The notes under the pieces are model-generated. The model ran no database searches and had not been told where the DNA came from. It saw only the letters and a list, made by a program, of their open reading frames with translations. A DNA stretch of 64,000 nt from Xiphydria camelus (taxonomy: Eukaryota > Arthropoda > Insecta > Hymenoptera > Xiphydriidae), in contig OY783195.1 of the NCBI GenBank assembly GCA_963678675.1, forward strand, positions 29,127,385-29,191,384, written 5' to 3'. The position numbers were made by a program, and so were the translations under genes. This document shows positions 32,303 to 43,626 of the stretch, one piece after another (the first letter of the stretch is position 1; each line of letters starts with the position of its first letter).

Positions 32303-32450
32303 TATATATATATCAATTATTAGAACGTCTCTTTCATTCAAACAGAAACGAACTAACAGCCAATGAATATCTCCTCAACCCAAAGAAATATTTCTTTCGC
32401 CATGATCATGTATACGTATATGAACTATAAATAGACTGTTTTCTCAGTGC

Positions 32451-34014
32451 CTGAACATCGCGACGATCATGCAAGCCTATCTGGCTACCTCCTCCTCGGG
32501 AAGAAAAGATACAAAAATTCGTAAGACCGACGCGAGTCGCACTCGTCGTCGTTGCACCCGTGCAGTCCCATCGAACGCGCATCGCAAGATGGAGAAGCAT
32601 CCGGCACGGTACCCGTTTGATAGCAGATAGCAGCCTGGCCAGCCGCCGGTATACGTTCTCATTACGTGTCGTGCAGGTATGCGGCGAGTCCGCGTTCTCC
32701 GTGGCTCGCCGGGACCGCGGCGCGGGATAAGAGCCGTGTCGTTTTCTCTCTCCCTTCCGCGCCGTCTCTCCGTTCCTCTTTCGCTTCCTCTGTCGCGCGC
32801 GCGCGCGCTCGGAACGTCGAGAGGAGTCCAGCGGTGGTGATGGTGGTGGTCGTGAGGAGAATGGCTCCGAGAGAGAGAGACGCAGGAGGGGAGGGAACTA
32901 GTTCAGTGAACAAAACGACCGAAGAGCGAGGCAGTTGCGCGCTGGGCAATACCGTTCGTCGTCCGAAGTCGAGAGCCGACTGTATATACGCGAAGCGGAG
33001 CACCGGTCGAAATTCTACTGTAGGAATTCTTGAAAAAATCGCGAAACCTTTGGAATCTCGATCGAGAGGAACCATTTTTACGTATTTTTTAAAGGCACAC
33101 GTCGAGCGGGGAAATCGCCGAGCAACGATAGAATCGCGGATATCATCGCTCGATTATCTCGTTATTTCGCGCGCATCTCGCGCGGACGTGGAATTCCGCT
33201 CCGAAGTGGAAGCCGATCGTCGTCGAAACGGACGCCGAGCGATTCACGGAGCGCGATCCCTATCGATCGATCGCGAGATGCGTTCGTCCGGGCGATAAGA
33301 TCGCGCGAGGCGCGCCGCTTCTCTCGGTTCCTTCGCGCGCGCGACGCGTTTCGGTCGTCTCTCCGTATATCGCGCGGAGAAGCCCGGCGTACGCCTGTAT
33401 ACTTGTACCGTTATGCAGGCCCCTTTAAGCCCGGCGATTCGCCGATGTTTACATCGCGGCATCGTCGTGACGCCGTTTGAAGTCGGTCGACGCTTGCCAC
33501 CCACCGTTCGCCACGGTGGAGCGTCTCCCCCGAGACGCTATTCCCGATGCGAAGCCTCTCGCCTCCGGCGCGTCGGAGGATCGTCTTCTGCGAGACGGAG
33601 CGAGGAAAGTTCCTGCCCTCCTCTCTGCGAGAGAAAGGGTTCCTCTCGTACACGGGCACGAAATTCCTGTAAAACGAACGATGCGCGTCGTGGGCCCGTG
33701 CCATGCGAGAGGATGGTCCTTCGGAGAGCGAAAGAATTTTTCTACGAGAGCGCAGGAGGAGAGAGGCTGAAATACGAGAGGCGAATGAGAAGAAAAAGGG
33801 AGAAAGAGAGTGAGAGATCGGTTTCTCTCCGAGGTCCGGTACGGGGCTCGGTGTCCCGTGGGGTTCGCGGGACAATGCAAGAGGGGATAGCTTCTATGGA
33901 TTAACGAAGAGGTCGAATAATGCCGGGAAATGCACGCGGAGGGAAAAGATACTTGGGAAAGTATTACTTTCATTGCTCAACCGTGCGACAACGATTGCCA
34001 TACGTTTAGTGAAG
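32451..34014. other. Intergenic GC-rich island, no gene recognised
   Basis: CpG-rich DNA with long overlapping frames on both strands, rich in Arg and Ser. No family signature was seen, so these are taken as chance frames. Confidence 0.45.
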
Positions 34015-34125
34015 TTCAACAAAAATTGGTCAGTATAACCAAACAAATGGAGGATCCATGTTCCACCAAACAGTTTGGTCGTCATCTCCAGGATTTTGGT
34101 TCAGTTGACCGAGTTATTTTTCGCG
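34015..34125. mobile_element. Partial MITE, family M4
   Basis: It contains TTGGTCAGTATAACCAAAC and the diagnostic CATCTCCAGGATTTTGGTTC, the inverse of the M4 arm at 9511-9535. The left terminus is not clear. Confidence 0.5.
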
Positions 34126-35859
34126 GTCCAGTATGTGGTATATCCTTAATTTATTAAAAATTGTTCTCCACTGATAGTTCCTTTTTATCCCATTCAAAAA
34201 TCTTAATTATGTATATTCAAATTTGTCCGGCTACCAGGACGTATCCTGCTATCAGGACAGTTGCCTCGTACGGCATTCACTAGCGATTATCGCAGGAATT
34301 CGCCGCGCGATCCACCGGAAGACTTCTCCTGCCCCTTTCCGAGCTCGAAGGATTCCTCGCGTCCTGTCCACCGTCTCGTCGTCGTTCGCGCGCCTCGGAG
34401 AAGTCGACATCCCTGGCCTGTTTGGAATATAAAGTAGGTTGCAAAGAGAGGCAGGAGGGGAGACGTCTTTTAATTATTAATTCGCTCGACCGCGTGCTCG
34501 GATCTGGAATCGAGGGCGACGTTTCGCAGGACATCCTCCCGCTCCTCTATCGCTATCCGTTTTTTATCTTCCGCGCTTCTACTCGCCTCGAAGCCCCTAT
34601 CATATAATATCTCGCAGTCTCGCGATGCAACTAGCGATTCACGTCATTCGGCGGCGGTTCGACTGTACACACCGTATACACGCCGTACCGCATCCTCGGC
34701 TTCTCTCTCCTCCGGAGGAGAACGCGCTCGCGGGACCAGGATACTTTTATTCGAAAGTAATTTCGATTCCGTTCTCCACCCCTCCTCGTCCCCCTCCCGA
34801 GGACGATAGATCCGATTCGAGAGAGCGAGCTAAGCCCCTCTAAGCCGGGGGACCGGCTTATCGCGGCCGACATACCTCTGGCTGGTCTCGCGCCGGACTG
34901 TATACGCTCTTCGATTCGGGTTTTCCGGTGTGCAACCGGCTGGGCGTCGGCGGCTGCCGCCGCGCGAGTCCGAGACTCGATCTCCCGAGCGCGGAGTGCC
35001 TCTGGCTGGCGGCGGGGTGCACCGACCGCGCTCCCCTTCCCGCCCTCCGACGGGACCAATCTTTTCTGTCAGTGCCGTCCCCAAACGAGCTTCCTACAGG
35101 TGCACTTACAACCTGTCCCCGCACTTTTGCCACCACGGGACCGCTTCCAGTTCCACCACCACCATCAACGACGTCGCCGCTCGCCGCAGTCTCGTTGCGA
35201 TCCTGCAGGGAGTCCTCCTTCGCGCGGGTGACACGGCGCGAGAGGAGCGGAATCGCGGTGCTCGGCAATAGGTATACATGTACGGGTGAAGAGAAAGGGG
35301 GAGGGAGAAAAATAGAGGAGAGAGAATCGACGCGCGCGCGGTATAATCGGCAAAGATCGGAGATACGTCGAAATTTGGAGCGACCCGTGATACTTCCACG
35401 CAACGTCGTGCAGGGGGATCGCGTGACGTCTCGCTCCGCGGCGAGGTCGTTTCGTTTAACCTCGATTTCGGGATCCCGCAGTCGCGGACTGCGCGTTCCC
35501 GGAGGAAAGTTCCGCTCGCTCCTTCCCGCCCCTCCGGCCCGAGACGCTTCCCAACCCCCGCGTCGCGAGAAAAACTCGCCCCCCCCCCCCCGCGAAGGGT
35601 GGCCCGCGGAAAATCCAAAGCTCTCCCCCGTCCCGCTCCATCCCCGTCGCCCATTTACCGGTCCGCGATACCGGCGAATAAAGAACGTCCCGGGGCACCT
35701 GCCTCTCTAGTCACGGTTATGCACCTCGCGCGCCGCTCCCTCCCTGCCGTGAGCGAGCCCAGCCCCCCCCCCCCCCGCGTTCAACCTGCGCGCTCGAGAA
35801 CCCCGCGTTATAGGTAGGTGGGTAGGTAGGGTACCCGAGAGAGAATCTCCTTCTCGCTC
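34126..35859. other. Intergenic, mostly GC-rich, upstream of the bowl-like gene
   Basis: C-rich runs at 35577-35591 and 35764-35778 and a GTAGGTAGG cluster at 35814-35830. I find no supported exon. Position makes it a candidate regulatory region for the zinc-finger gene. Confidence 0.4.
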
Positions 35860-36664
35860 AGCTCTACCTGCCGTGCGAGAGCGCGCGATCTCTTTGGATT
35901 GGGGAGAAAGACGGAGAGACGCCGCCGCCGCGCAGCATCCAGCAGCAGCGCTACTAGCGGCCGCCGAAAGGAAAGAGGCACCCCGCGCCCGCGCGCCCGT
36001 GTGTGCCGCGTGCGTGCGAGCGTGCGTGAGACGTGCCGTGCGCGCGTGGGAGTGCGCGGAGAAGCCTACCTGCAGACGGCGTCCGACACGCAGTAAAGCG
36101 CGCTCCACGAAGGAACGGCTCGCGGAGCAGCGGACACCGCAACGAACCGCTGCGTATATCTCATCTCGCCGCGGCGAACTGCGCGCAACCTCGTACGAGT
36201 GAATCGCGGAGATAGAGAGAGAGAGAAAGAGTGAGTGTGCGACGCGGAGAAATTGGATCGCCTCGCGATCCGCGTGGAGGTGCGAAGTATCTCGGTGTCG
36301 CGGGAAGAGTGGAAAAGTACACGGGGAGTTCGCCCGGAGGGTCGGTCGCGCGACACCCTGGGGACACACGGCCGGCGGGTTCTCCGAATCGGATCGCGAC
36401 GATGAGGAAGCCACGGGAGGGCGTTTGAACGCGGGTGCTGCGTCGTCCTCGTCGCGCGGATCTCCGACGGTGCGCTCTCTCGCGCACGCACGCGCGCGCG
36501 CGCGAGAGAAAGAGAGGAGCTGGTGCGCGCGACAGCGTCCCCACCGGTACGCGAAAGAGTTACGACGCGATCCTGGACACGCGCCCGGAGATGCGCCCGG
36601 GCCCCGTCGCCGATTGAGAGAGCGATCGACGCCGATCGGGCGCGGCGGATCCGTTCTCGTCGAG
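35860..36664 (+). other. bowl: Probable 5' UTR exon of the bowl-like gene
   Basis: A GC-rich block ending in a perfect donor (GTCGAG/GTGAGT at 36664/36665). The next good acceptor on this strand that precedes a real start codon is TTCTTCCAG at 38881, 14 nt before the ATG. The exon start is approximate. Frames inside are Arg/Ala-rich and not considered coding. Confidence 0.4.
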
Positions 36665-36796
36665 GTGAGTGAGTGAGTGTGTGCGCGCGCGCCGCGGCGT
36701 CGGCGCGCGGTGCAGCGCGCGAGGAATACGCGTCTCTGGGGGCCCGCGCAGCGGCGGCGACAACGGGCCTCGTCGGGCCGCGTATACAGCCGATCC

Positions 36797-36846
36797 AACA
36801 TGGCGGCTGGGACCAGCCATGACGGGTCCGCGGAAGCCATGTTGGC
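36797..36846. promoter_or_regulatory. Inverted pair of Pho/YY1-like sites
   Basis: AACATGGCGGC at 36797-36807 and the inverted GCCATGTTGGC at 36836-36846, with AGCCATGACGG between. They lie about 130 bp after the putative first-exon donor of the bowl-like gene. ATGGC(GG) is the core recognised by Pho/YY1. Function is inferred. Confidence 0.35.
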
Positions 36847-37316
36847 AGGTGTGTTTGTCGAGATAACCAGCCTGCGTTCGTGGAACTCGGCGGTGCTGCG
36901 AGGATTCCCGAAGAGGAACGAGGCTGCCCTGCTGCGCGCCGATCGTCGCGCGGCGGCGAAGCGCGACGGGAACGCTCGTCACGGCGAGGACGACGACGAC
37001 GACGTCGCCGCTGCCTCCGCCGCCCTCGTTGAGGCCGACTGCGGATTCGAATTTCGAAATCGTAAATAAGAGGGACGCGCGCGATCGATCGATAAATGCG
37101 AGACACGGTATGAGGACGTGGGATTTGTCGTGCGGCGCGAGATCTTTCGGTTATCTCATCGCGCGACGGACTGATTGCGCTGATGGGAGCGCGTATACAC
37201 GGTGGCGGATAAATATGGTAGCGCGAGAAACGGGAGCGCTTGTTATTCCTCGCTGTGCTCTTCTCTGGCGTGACGCGCTCGCTCAGCGATACATGCATGC
37301 ACGGGTGAGAACGAGA

Positions 37317-37831
37317 TGATGGCAATTTTCAGATGGTTATCCAAATGTATAGTTACATATTTTACATTACATTTGGATAACTTTAATGCCTGTTCGAAAG
37401 GCAACTTATTTTTCGGACACCTTTAAGATACACGGAGAAAATATTCCATTTGAAATTACGATGCCAACGTCTTATGACCGAACCATACCGACGATATGAA
37501 ACGTTCTACATGACTTCTCTGAATAACTGCTGCAAGCATATTTTTGTCTTAGATGCTGCCGTGCAATTTTACGATGCTATAGGATCTGGGGAAAAAAATA
37601 TGTTCATAGCAGTTATTGAAAGAAGTTATGTAGAATGTTTCGTATTGTCGGCCATCGTAATTTCAAATAGAATTTTTTCTCCGTGTACCTTTAAAGCGAC
37701 TTATTTTTCGGATACCTTGATAAGGTATTTCGTACTTTAAGGTACCTATCGGAAAAGTAAATTGCCTTTCGGACAGACATTAGTTATGCACTTTGCATTA
37801 CATTTGGATAATTTTTTGAAAATCGCCATCT
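37317..37831. mobile_element. Inverted-repeat element hosting a nested MITE
   Basis: GATGGCAATTTTCA and TGAAAATCGCCATC ends, with ATCCAAATGTA and TTACATTTGGATAA arms and GAAAGGCAACTTATTTTTCG mirrored internally. It sits in the long 5' intron of the bowl-like gene. Confidence 0.7.
37431..37685. mobile_element. Nested MITE with CACGGAGAAAATATT ends
   Basis: CACGGAGAAAATATTCCATT to AATAGAATTTTTTCTCCGTG, flanked on both sides by TA. Long arms continue TTTGAAATTACGATG. Confidence 0.75.
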
Positions 37832-38127
37832 TGTTCTACCCGGGTATGTACACGCGGAACGAGGAAGAGATTCAGTAGACTTATCGATCATTCCGGACGA
37901 TTATTTACTCCTGAATCCTCTATATCGTCCGCAAAAGGGGAAAAATCTAAATTCGAGTCGCAGAAGGATGTAAGGAGGGTCGAGGGTTTCTCGGTTACGT
38001 AAATCGGCGTATTTTCGAGGTGTAAGCATTTCGCTTCGACCCCCTGTAACTTTCCTTTCCAGCCCTCATCTGATGTGACGTCCATATCGGGGCGAGAAAA
38101 ATATCAGGTTCGGTTTTTTTGCTATCC

Positions 38128-38440
38128 ACACTGAGAGAAAAGATTGCCGGTGCCAAACACATATTTTCGTCAATCAAAAAGATGATATAATTCAAGATCA
38201 AGCAACAGTTTTCTTCGTGCAAGAAAATATTTGATAAACTCGAGTGATTATTTTTTTCGCGTAGGAAAAATTTCTCGCCCCAACGAAGACATTTATGAAT
38301 CAAGAATATATATATTCTTCGATCAAGAATATGTATTCTTCAACCAAGAATATGTATTCTTAAAAACTTGTAAGATGATAATATGTTCCTGATTCAAGAA
38401 ATATTTTGTTGATACCAACAATTATTTCTCTCAGTGCACA
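38128..38440. mobile_element. MITE, family M1, upstream of the bowl-like coding exon
   Basis: CACTGAGAGAAAAGATTGCC to AACAATTATTTCTCTCAGTG. It ends about 440 bp before the coding exon's acceptor. Confidence 0.8.
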
Positions 38441-38895
38441 CATCCGATCGAATATTCACCCTTCGCTAGGAACTCGAAATCGTTCGATGACCCGTTTTCC
38501 ACGAAACCAATCGAATCTCTTTCCCGGCGGACATTAGCGACGCGTGCAAATGATCGATCGCGATCGAGTTTTCGCGACGACGCGGTCGTCGCCGCCGCCA
38601 CCGCCAACAGCCGCGCGGTGAAAGTTAAAACGCCGTGTGGACCGGATCCACGAATCCGACTCGCGTATACGCGCTCTGCTCCTTCGGGTTCGTTAACACG
38701 CGCGTGTGGCGTATACCAACCAGCGGCGAAATTTTCGTTCGCGACCATCCGCGACTCTTCTGTTTCTTTCCGTGGAGCGAAACACCGCGTCCACAGATTT
38801 CTCGATCGATCGAGCCGACGCGAAGAAAAGCGACGACGCGGTGCGACGAAGCTGACCCGGCGATTTCTCTCGTTCTTCCAGGAGGCCACAGCAGC

Positions 38896-39695
38896 ATGCC
38901 GACGGACCTGGTGGTGACGTCGGCCACGTCCGAGGAGACCGCGAGGGCGCGGGACCTCCTGGGACCACCGCGATCGTCGGGATCGGACAGATCGGGCGCG
39001 AATCCCTCGTCGTCTTCCTCCTCCTCCTCCTCCTCCTCCTCCTCCTCCTCGAACACCGCCGGCGCGGCCTCCTCGAGAACCTTCGACCCGTCCGGAGCAC
39101 TGTCCGCCTATCACCACCACCACCACGGCTTGGTGGCCGGTCTCGGTCATCCCCATCATCGCGAGTCATCGGCCTTCGTGCCGGTGGTGCCGTCCCGGCT
39201 GCACCTCGCTCCGTATCCGGGCGAGCTGCACCCCCACTTGTCCGGGCCGCCCTCCTCGTCCTCCGCCTCGTCGAATGCCGAGCACGACGGGCCCGACGGT
39301 CCGGCCAGGAAGCCGTCGTCCTCCAGCTACGAGATCATGGCGATGATGGCGGACAAGAGGAAGGAGATGGCCAGAGCGCTGCTCCTGCCGCCGCCGCCGC
39401 CGCTACTGGAGCCGCCCCCGGGTTACCCGGTCTTCGCGGGACCCTTCCCCGGCGGCGCGGCTCTCTATCCTCCGGGCGGCCCGCTGGCGCACCAGCATCT
39501 GGACCGGCGACTGCTGCGCGCGCCAGGCAGGGCGTCCCGCCCGAAGAAGCAGTTCATCTGCAAGTTCTGCAATCGGCAGTTCACCAAGTCGTACAATCTG
39601 CTGATACACGAGAGGACTCACACCGACGAGAGGCCGTACTCCTGCGACATCTGCGGCAAGGCGTTCAGGAGGCAGGATCACCTGCGGGATCATCG
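38896..39695 (+). CDS. bowl: bowl-like exon 1: N-terminus, fingers 1 and 2
   Basis: Ends ...RRQDHLRDH plus CG at CG/GTAAGC, inside finger 2. The intron falls between the two histidines of that finger. The poly-Ser run at 39007-39050 is a TCC repeat. Confidence 0.85.
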
Positions 39696-41142
39696 GTAAG
39701 CCGCGAGCGCTCGCGAACGCATGTTTATATTTATTCAGAGGATCGGCTGGAGTCCTATATACGGGAGAAGACTGGCACCGGTAAATTGTACAGTGTTTTT
39801 CGATAAAAGAGGTACGTACGGTGTAAAGTTGGACTTTGGTGCTCGCCAGGAAAAAAACTTCAGTCAGTGTTATCTCATTATATTTGAGCTTTTGGCTCAC
39901 GTTTGTATAATGCTTTTTTGAAGATTACATTTTTATCTACGACAAAGTCTCATATCCATGCAGGCCAAAAGTTTGTAAATAATGAGATAACAATTAGTGA
40001 AATTTCTTTCCTGGTAAGTTTAGACTCTCATGTGGTATAAGGGTTCCCGGATATTCCTATACTGTGCTGAATTGCATCGTAATGTAAACTATCACGATTT
40101 TATTGTTTTCAAAAGAAAAATTACCGCACTGCACTCAAAAAAACATCCGAAAACTCTAACTCGTACCTCTTTTATCGCAATATAGTAAGCGGTATCAGTA
40201 TCTCCATCCACCTAAATCGACAACAACGCGCCCCGAGTCTCACCGCCGTTCTCTCGATCCCCCCGCAGGTACATCCACAGCAAGGAGAAGCCGTTCAAGT
40301 GCGGCGAGTGCGGCAAGGGCTTCTGCCAGAGCCGCACCCTGGCGGTCCATAAGATCCTCCACATGGAGGAGTCGCCGCACAAGTGCCCGGTCTGCGCGCG
40401 TAGCTTCAATCAGCGGAGCAACCTGAAGACCCACCTGCTCACCCACACGGACCACAAGCCCTACGAGTGCACGTCCTGTGGTAAGGTCTTCCGCAGAAAT
40501 TGCGACCTCAGGCGACACGCACTGACTCACGCGGTAGGCGACGTTCCCCCAGAAGCGTTGGAGGAGGCGTTGCGGGACGACGACAGCCCCGAAGAGGACG
40601 GCGGACCGGAACCGGGCACCTCGACCACCACCTGCTCGGCCACGAGCTCGGCGGCGTCCTCGCAGCAGCCCTCCTCGTCGTCCTCCGCGAAAAGCGGCGG
40701 GCCCGCCGGCTATCCCCCGCCGCCGCCGATTCCGCCGCGACCGCAGCTGCAGATCCGGCGAGATCTGCTGCAGGCGAAACCCTCGACCGTGACGAGCGGC
40801 GGCGGCGGCGGCGGCGGCGGTGGGAACGCCGCGGTATCGCAGAACCCGCCGCCGTCACTGCCGCCGCCGCCGCTGATCCTCAGCTCCTACCGCCGGAGAT
40901 TGGGCTCTCCCGGTCCCTCGCGCGTCCTGCTGGGACTGCAGGAGCGCGAGAGGGAGCGCGAACGCGAGATGGAGCGGGAGCGGCAGAGGGAGCGAGAACG
41001 CGAGAGGGAGCGGGAGCGAGAAGAGGAGATCCGACCGCCGAGGGCGCCGACTCCTCAGCCTCCGCTGCTGCCGCCGCCGCCGCCGCCGAGACCGGCTCCC
41101 GCCAGACAGGGCTTCACCATCGCCGACATCATGCGTCGATAG
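38896..41142 (+). CDS. bowl: Odd-skipped family five-finger transcription factor, bowl-like
   Basis: Exons 38896-39695 and 40269-41142 join in phase 2 for 557 residues. It is a nuclear C2H2 zinc-finger regulator; in flies, odd-skipped family members act in segmentation, gut patterning and leg joints. The N-terminus is disordered with poly-Ser and His-rich runs, then [20 protein letters not shown]. Five tandem fingers follow, starting at [15 protein letters not shown] (about 216 on), with the family linkers HTDERPYSC and HSKEKPFKC, the last finger being [18 protein letters not shown]. The C-terminal part has Pro-rich, poly-Gly and an Arg-Glu repeat and ends in FTIADIMRR, an eh1-like motif candidate for Groucho binding. 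Five fingers exclude odd (four) and point to bowl or sob; bowl is preferred from finger 4-5 sequence, not proven. The ATG is the first in the exon after the 38881 acceptor. Confidence 0.85.
39761..40207. mobile_element. M12 MITE with M13-like insertion, inside the bowl-like intron
   Basis: GAGAAGACTGGCACCGGTAA to AGCGGTATCAGTATCTCC. An M13-type element (CTCGCCAGGAAAAAAACTTC near 39841 and TTTCTTTCCTGGTAAGTTT near 40005) is nested at about 39818-40035. Together they make up most of the 573-bp intron. Confidence 0.65.
40269..41142 (+). CDS. bowl: bowl-like exon 2: fingers 3 to 5 and C-terminus
   Basis: The CCCCGCAG acceptor restores ...[14 protein letters not shown]. Fingers 3-5 are followed by a Ser/Pro-rich region, poly-Gly (about 40798-40823), an Arg-Glu array (40943-41025) and TIADIMRR before TAG. 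Confidence 0.88.
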
Positions 41143-41998
41143 AGCAACTTTAACGCGAGGTGTGGAAATCGTCGGGGATGTCGTCATCGTCGTTGTCTGA
41201 CTAAATCGACAGTCAACGCGCCGACGACGACGACGACGACGACGAGAAATATCGCAAACGTGGAAACGAGTGATCGCGCGTGCATCGTTACGAATCTTCG
41301 ACGCGGCGGAAGATCGCTCGGCTTCCAGGAGACGGTTTTGGAGCGGCGTGATGCGATGCCCGTTGGGAAGATTCCTGCGCGAAGGGCGACGTTGAAAACG
41401 TCCGGGCTCGTGACTGGCGTGAGAATTCGCCGCGAACGGAGAAAGAATGAGAAGGAGTGATTGAAATGCGAGAGGATAAAGAATGCGAGGGAAGAGGAGC
41501 GAGATGCGGAGATATCGGGTGTCCCGGTGCGCCATCCAGAACGAGTAACTCGATGCGCGCCGAGGAAGAGGCGCGTTTAGCCGGTGCGTGCCTTGCGATG
41601 TTTCCGCGAAACGCTTTGTACGAGCGTGGAAGAACACGTGCTCCCGTCCGCATGCGCGCGAACGCGGTAGCGCGAGACGGCGCGCTCGAGCGGCGTGACG
41701 TCGTAGCGCGGTGCAATCTTAATTAACTTCTAAGTGATATTATAGTAGCGGAAAGGAGGAGGGGTAATATTTGCGTCCCTTCGACGCGCGAGTGCCCTCG
41801 CGTAGCGAGACGGGGCCGCGGCGAAACGCGAGCGGTGAAGGGGCGGGGGGTGTTCCCCCCTCGATTGGAATTCTCTTTCGTGTGATGGGAGTGGGCGCTG
41901 TTCGGAATAATCGCGATTTTGAAAATTCTTGTAAATAAGTATGTATGTATATCGGTGCGATCTCAGATTCGTGAATTTATTCTCCTCTCCCCCGTATA

Positions 41999-42255
41999 CA
42001 CTGAGGGAACGAGTCTAATTGAATACGAAGCTGATAGACAAATTTATTTGAGATGAATAGGAATCTATTTACATCGGACACACAAGAGTCTATTTAAATT
42101 AGATCGATGTTTTGCACACCTTTTTCATCGAGTACGAACCTAGCAGAACACCTGTCAAATTCAAATAGACTTTTGTTCGATGTGAATTGATTCCTATTCA
42201 TCTGAAATAAATTTCTCTATCAGGTTCGTATTCAACTGGACCTTTTTCCTGGGTG
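41999..42255. mobile_element. MITE, family M3
   Basis: CACTGAGGGAACGAGTCTAA to GGACCTTTTTCCTGGGTG, flanked by TA on both sides. This intact copy defines the family ends. Confidence 0.8.
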
Positions 42256-42257
42256 TA

Positions 42258-42398
42258 CAGGGTGTTATCCTTGAGGCCAGGTATAGGACGATGTGCGCTA
42301 AAGGGACAAGCTATGCGATTGCCCTTTTCCCTCAGTGTAGCTTATCCCTTTTATTTACCGCGTATCGTCCTGCGTCCGATCTCAAGGATAACACCTTG
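42258..42398. mobile_element. Small palindromic element, AGGGTGTTATCCTTGAG ends
   Basis: AGGGTGTTATCCTTGAG at the left and CTCAAGGATAACACCTT at the right, with GGACGAT/ATCGTCC further in. It begins two bases after the M3 copy ends, so one probably landed at the edge of the other. Confidence 0.65.
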
Positions 42399-43626
42399 CA
42401 TATCGTCGTCGTTAAAGTCAAAACCACGTATCTGAGAAATATTCAGTTTTCAGAAAATGGAAAAAACATTTTAAACTTGTGATTAGTTAAGAACACAAGT
42501 TCTTATATTTCATTGCTCACTACGCTGGCGCATAACGTCTAATCTTTATACGAGGTTTGGCACTTAGCGCAGGACCGTGCATAACAATTTATCATGCTCG
42601 CAACTCAAAAACACTAAAATTTGATATACGAGGTTTTCACTTCACGACGACAATATCCTCGGCGAAGCGCTAAGGAGTTTCTCACCGGCGATAACCAGAC
42701 GGCGACCGATTGTGCGCTCGCGTTATTCGCCGGCCGTCGGCCCGCCGGTGTTCGCCGGGCCGTTTCCACTCGCCCGCGCGGTTACGCCACACGACAACGG
42801 ACGCGAGGCGAGCTCCGTTTTCATTTCGCGAGCGAGGGCTCAGCCGTGGTGGCGTCGTACGGCGAGAGAAGCGGGAATCCTTTGTCCCGGGAAACAGGTC
42901 CACCGCGTATTTTCGGGCGGAGGGAATGCAAATTTCACGGTCACGCGAGCGAACCCGTGCCACCGTTACGGTGGCAGGTGCGATACGAGGGAGCAGCCCC
43001 AAACTACTTTTAACGCATTCGGAATACTCCACTACCTGCGGCGACCGCCGCGCGACCCGCTCTAAAAATATCCTCGACCCTCTTCGTAGATATGGCAGTT
43101 TTCTTTGTCAAAGGAAACTATTAGGGATCCTTTTGTGCCTTAAACGCGCGTATGCCAACCGGGGGTTGGCACAATGGACCGCGGGGCTCGGTTACGCTGT
43201 TTGTACGAGTTTTCCCCGCGGAAGGGAGGACGATGACGATGGCGGGCAAGTGTCTCGCCCTCCCCCGTGACGGCTCGGAATTCGTTTTGAAAATGTGTCC
43301 GCGGTGAGAGGTGGGGAGAGGGGGGGCTCGTTCTTTCGGCGAACAGGTGCGCGCCGCGGCGAGCGCCGCTCTCGTTTGGTCTCGTTGACTCGACACGCCC
43401 GAGGAATGATAATTAACCGCGCTCTGGGACCCCGTGTTCCTTTGTTCGCGAAATTCGCGTAGGTGCGCGACGCGTTCCAGTACGACAAATCGAGGGCTTC
43501 CATTTTAGTCGATGTACGCACCCGGTCAGACATTTCTGATTCACGGCATGTGTCAAGTTTGAGCTGCTTTGGATTTTCTTCATTTTTACGTCAAATTAAC
43601 AGAAATCGTCTGTCACAAGTATTAAT

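Larger units (their letters stand above)
31812..32450. mobile_element. M8 element with M6 and M7 nested inside
   Basis: Outer ends CACTGAGAGAAGACTTTATT and GACTGTTTTCTCAGTG, with GATTATGGCGAAAAAAATAT mirrored by ATATTTCTTTCGCCATGATC. M6 occupies 31896-32302 and M7 about 31995-32225 within it. Confidence 0.75.

Noticed and set aside
35814..35830. GTAGGTAGG cluster as telomere-like repeat
   Set aside because: The insect telomere unit is TTAGG. This is a short unrelated cluster.
35707..37325. Very long minus-strand open frames (377 and 419 codons)
   Set aside because: They overlap each other and plus-strand frames, are dominated by Arg, Ser and Ala, and lack any family signature. CpG-rich DNA with few stop codons explains them.
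37450..37740. 96-codon frame inside the nested MITE at 37431-37685
   Set aside because: It runs across the end of a palindromic MITE and encodes no known domain.
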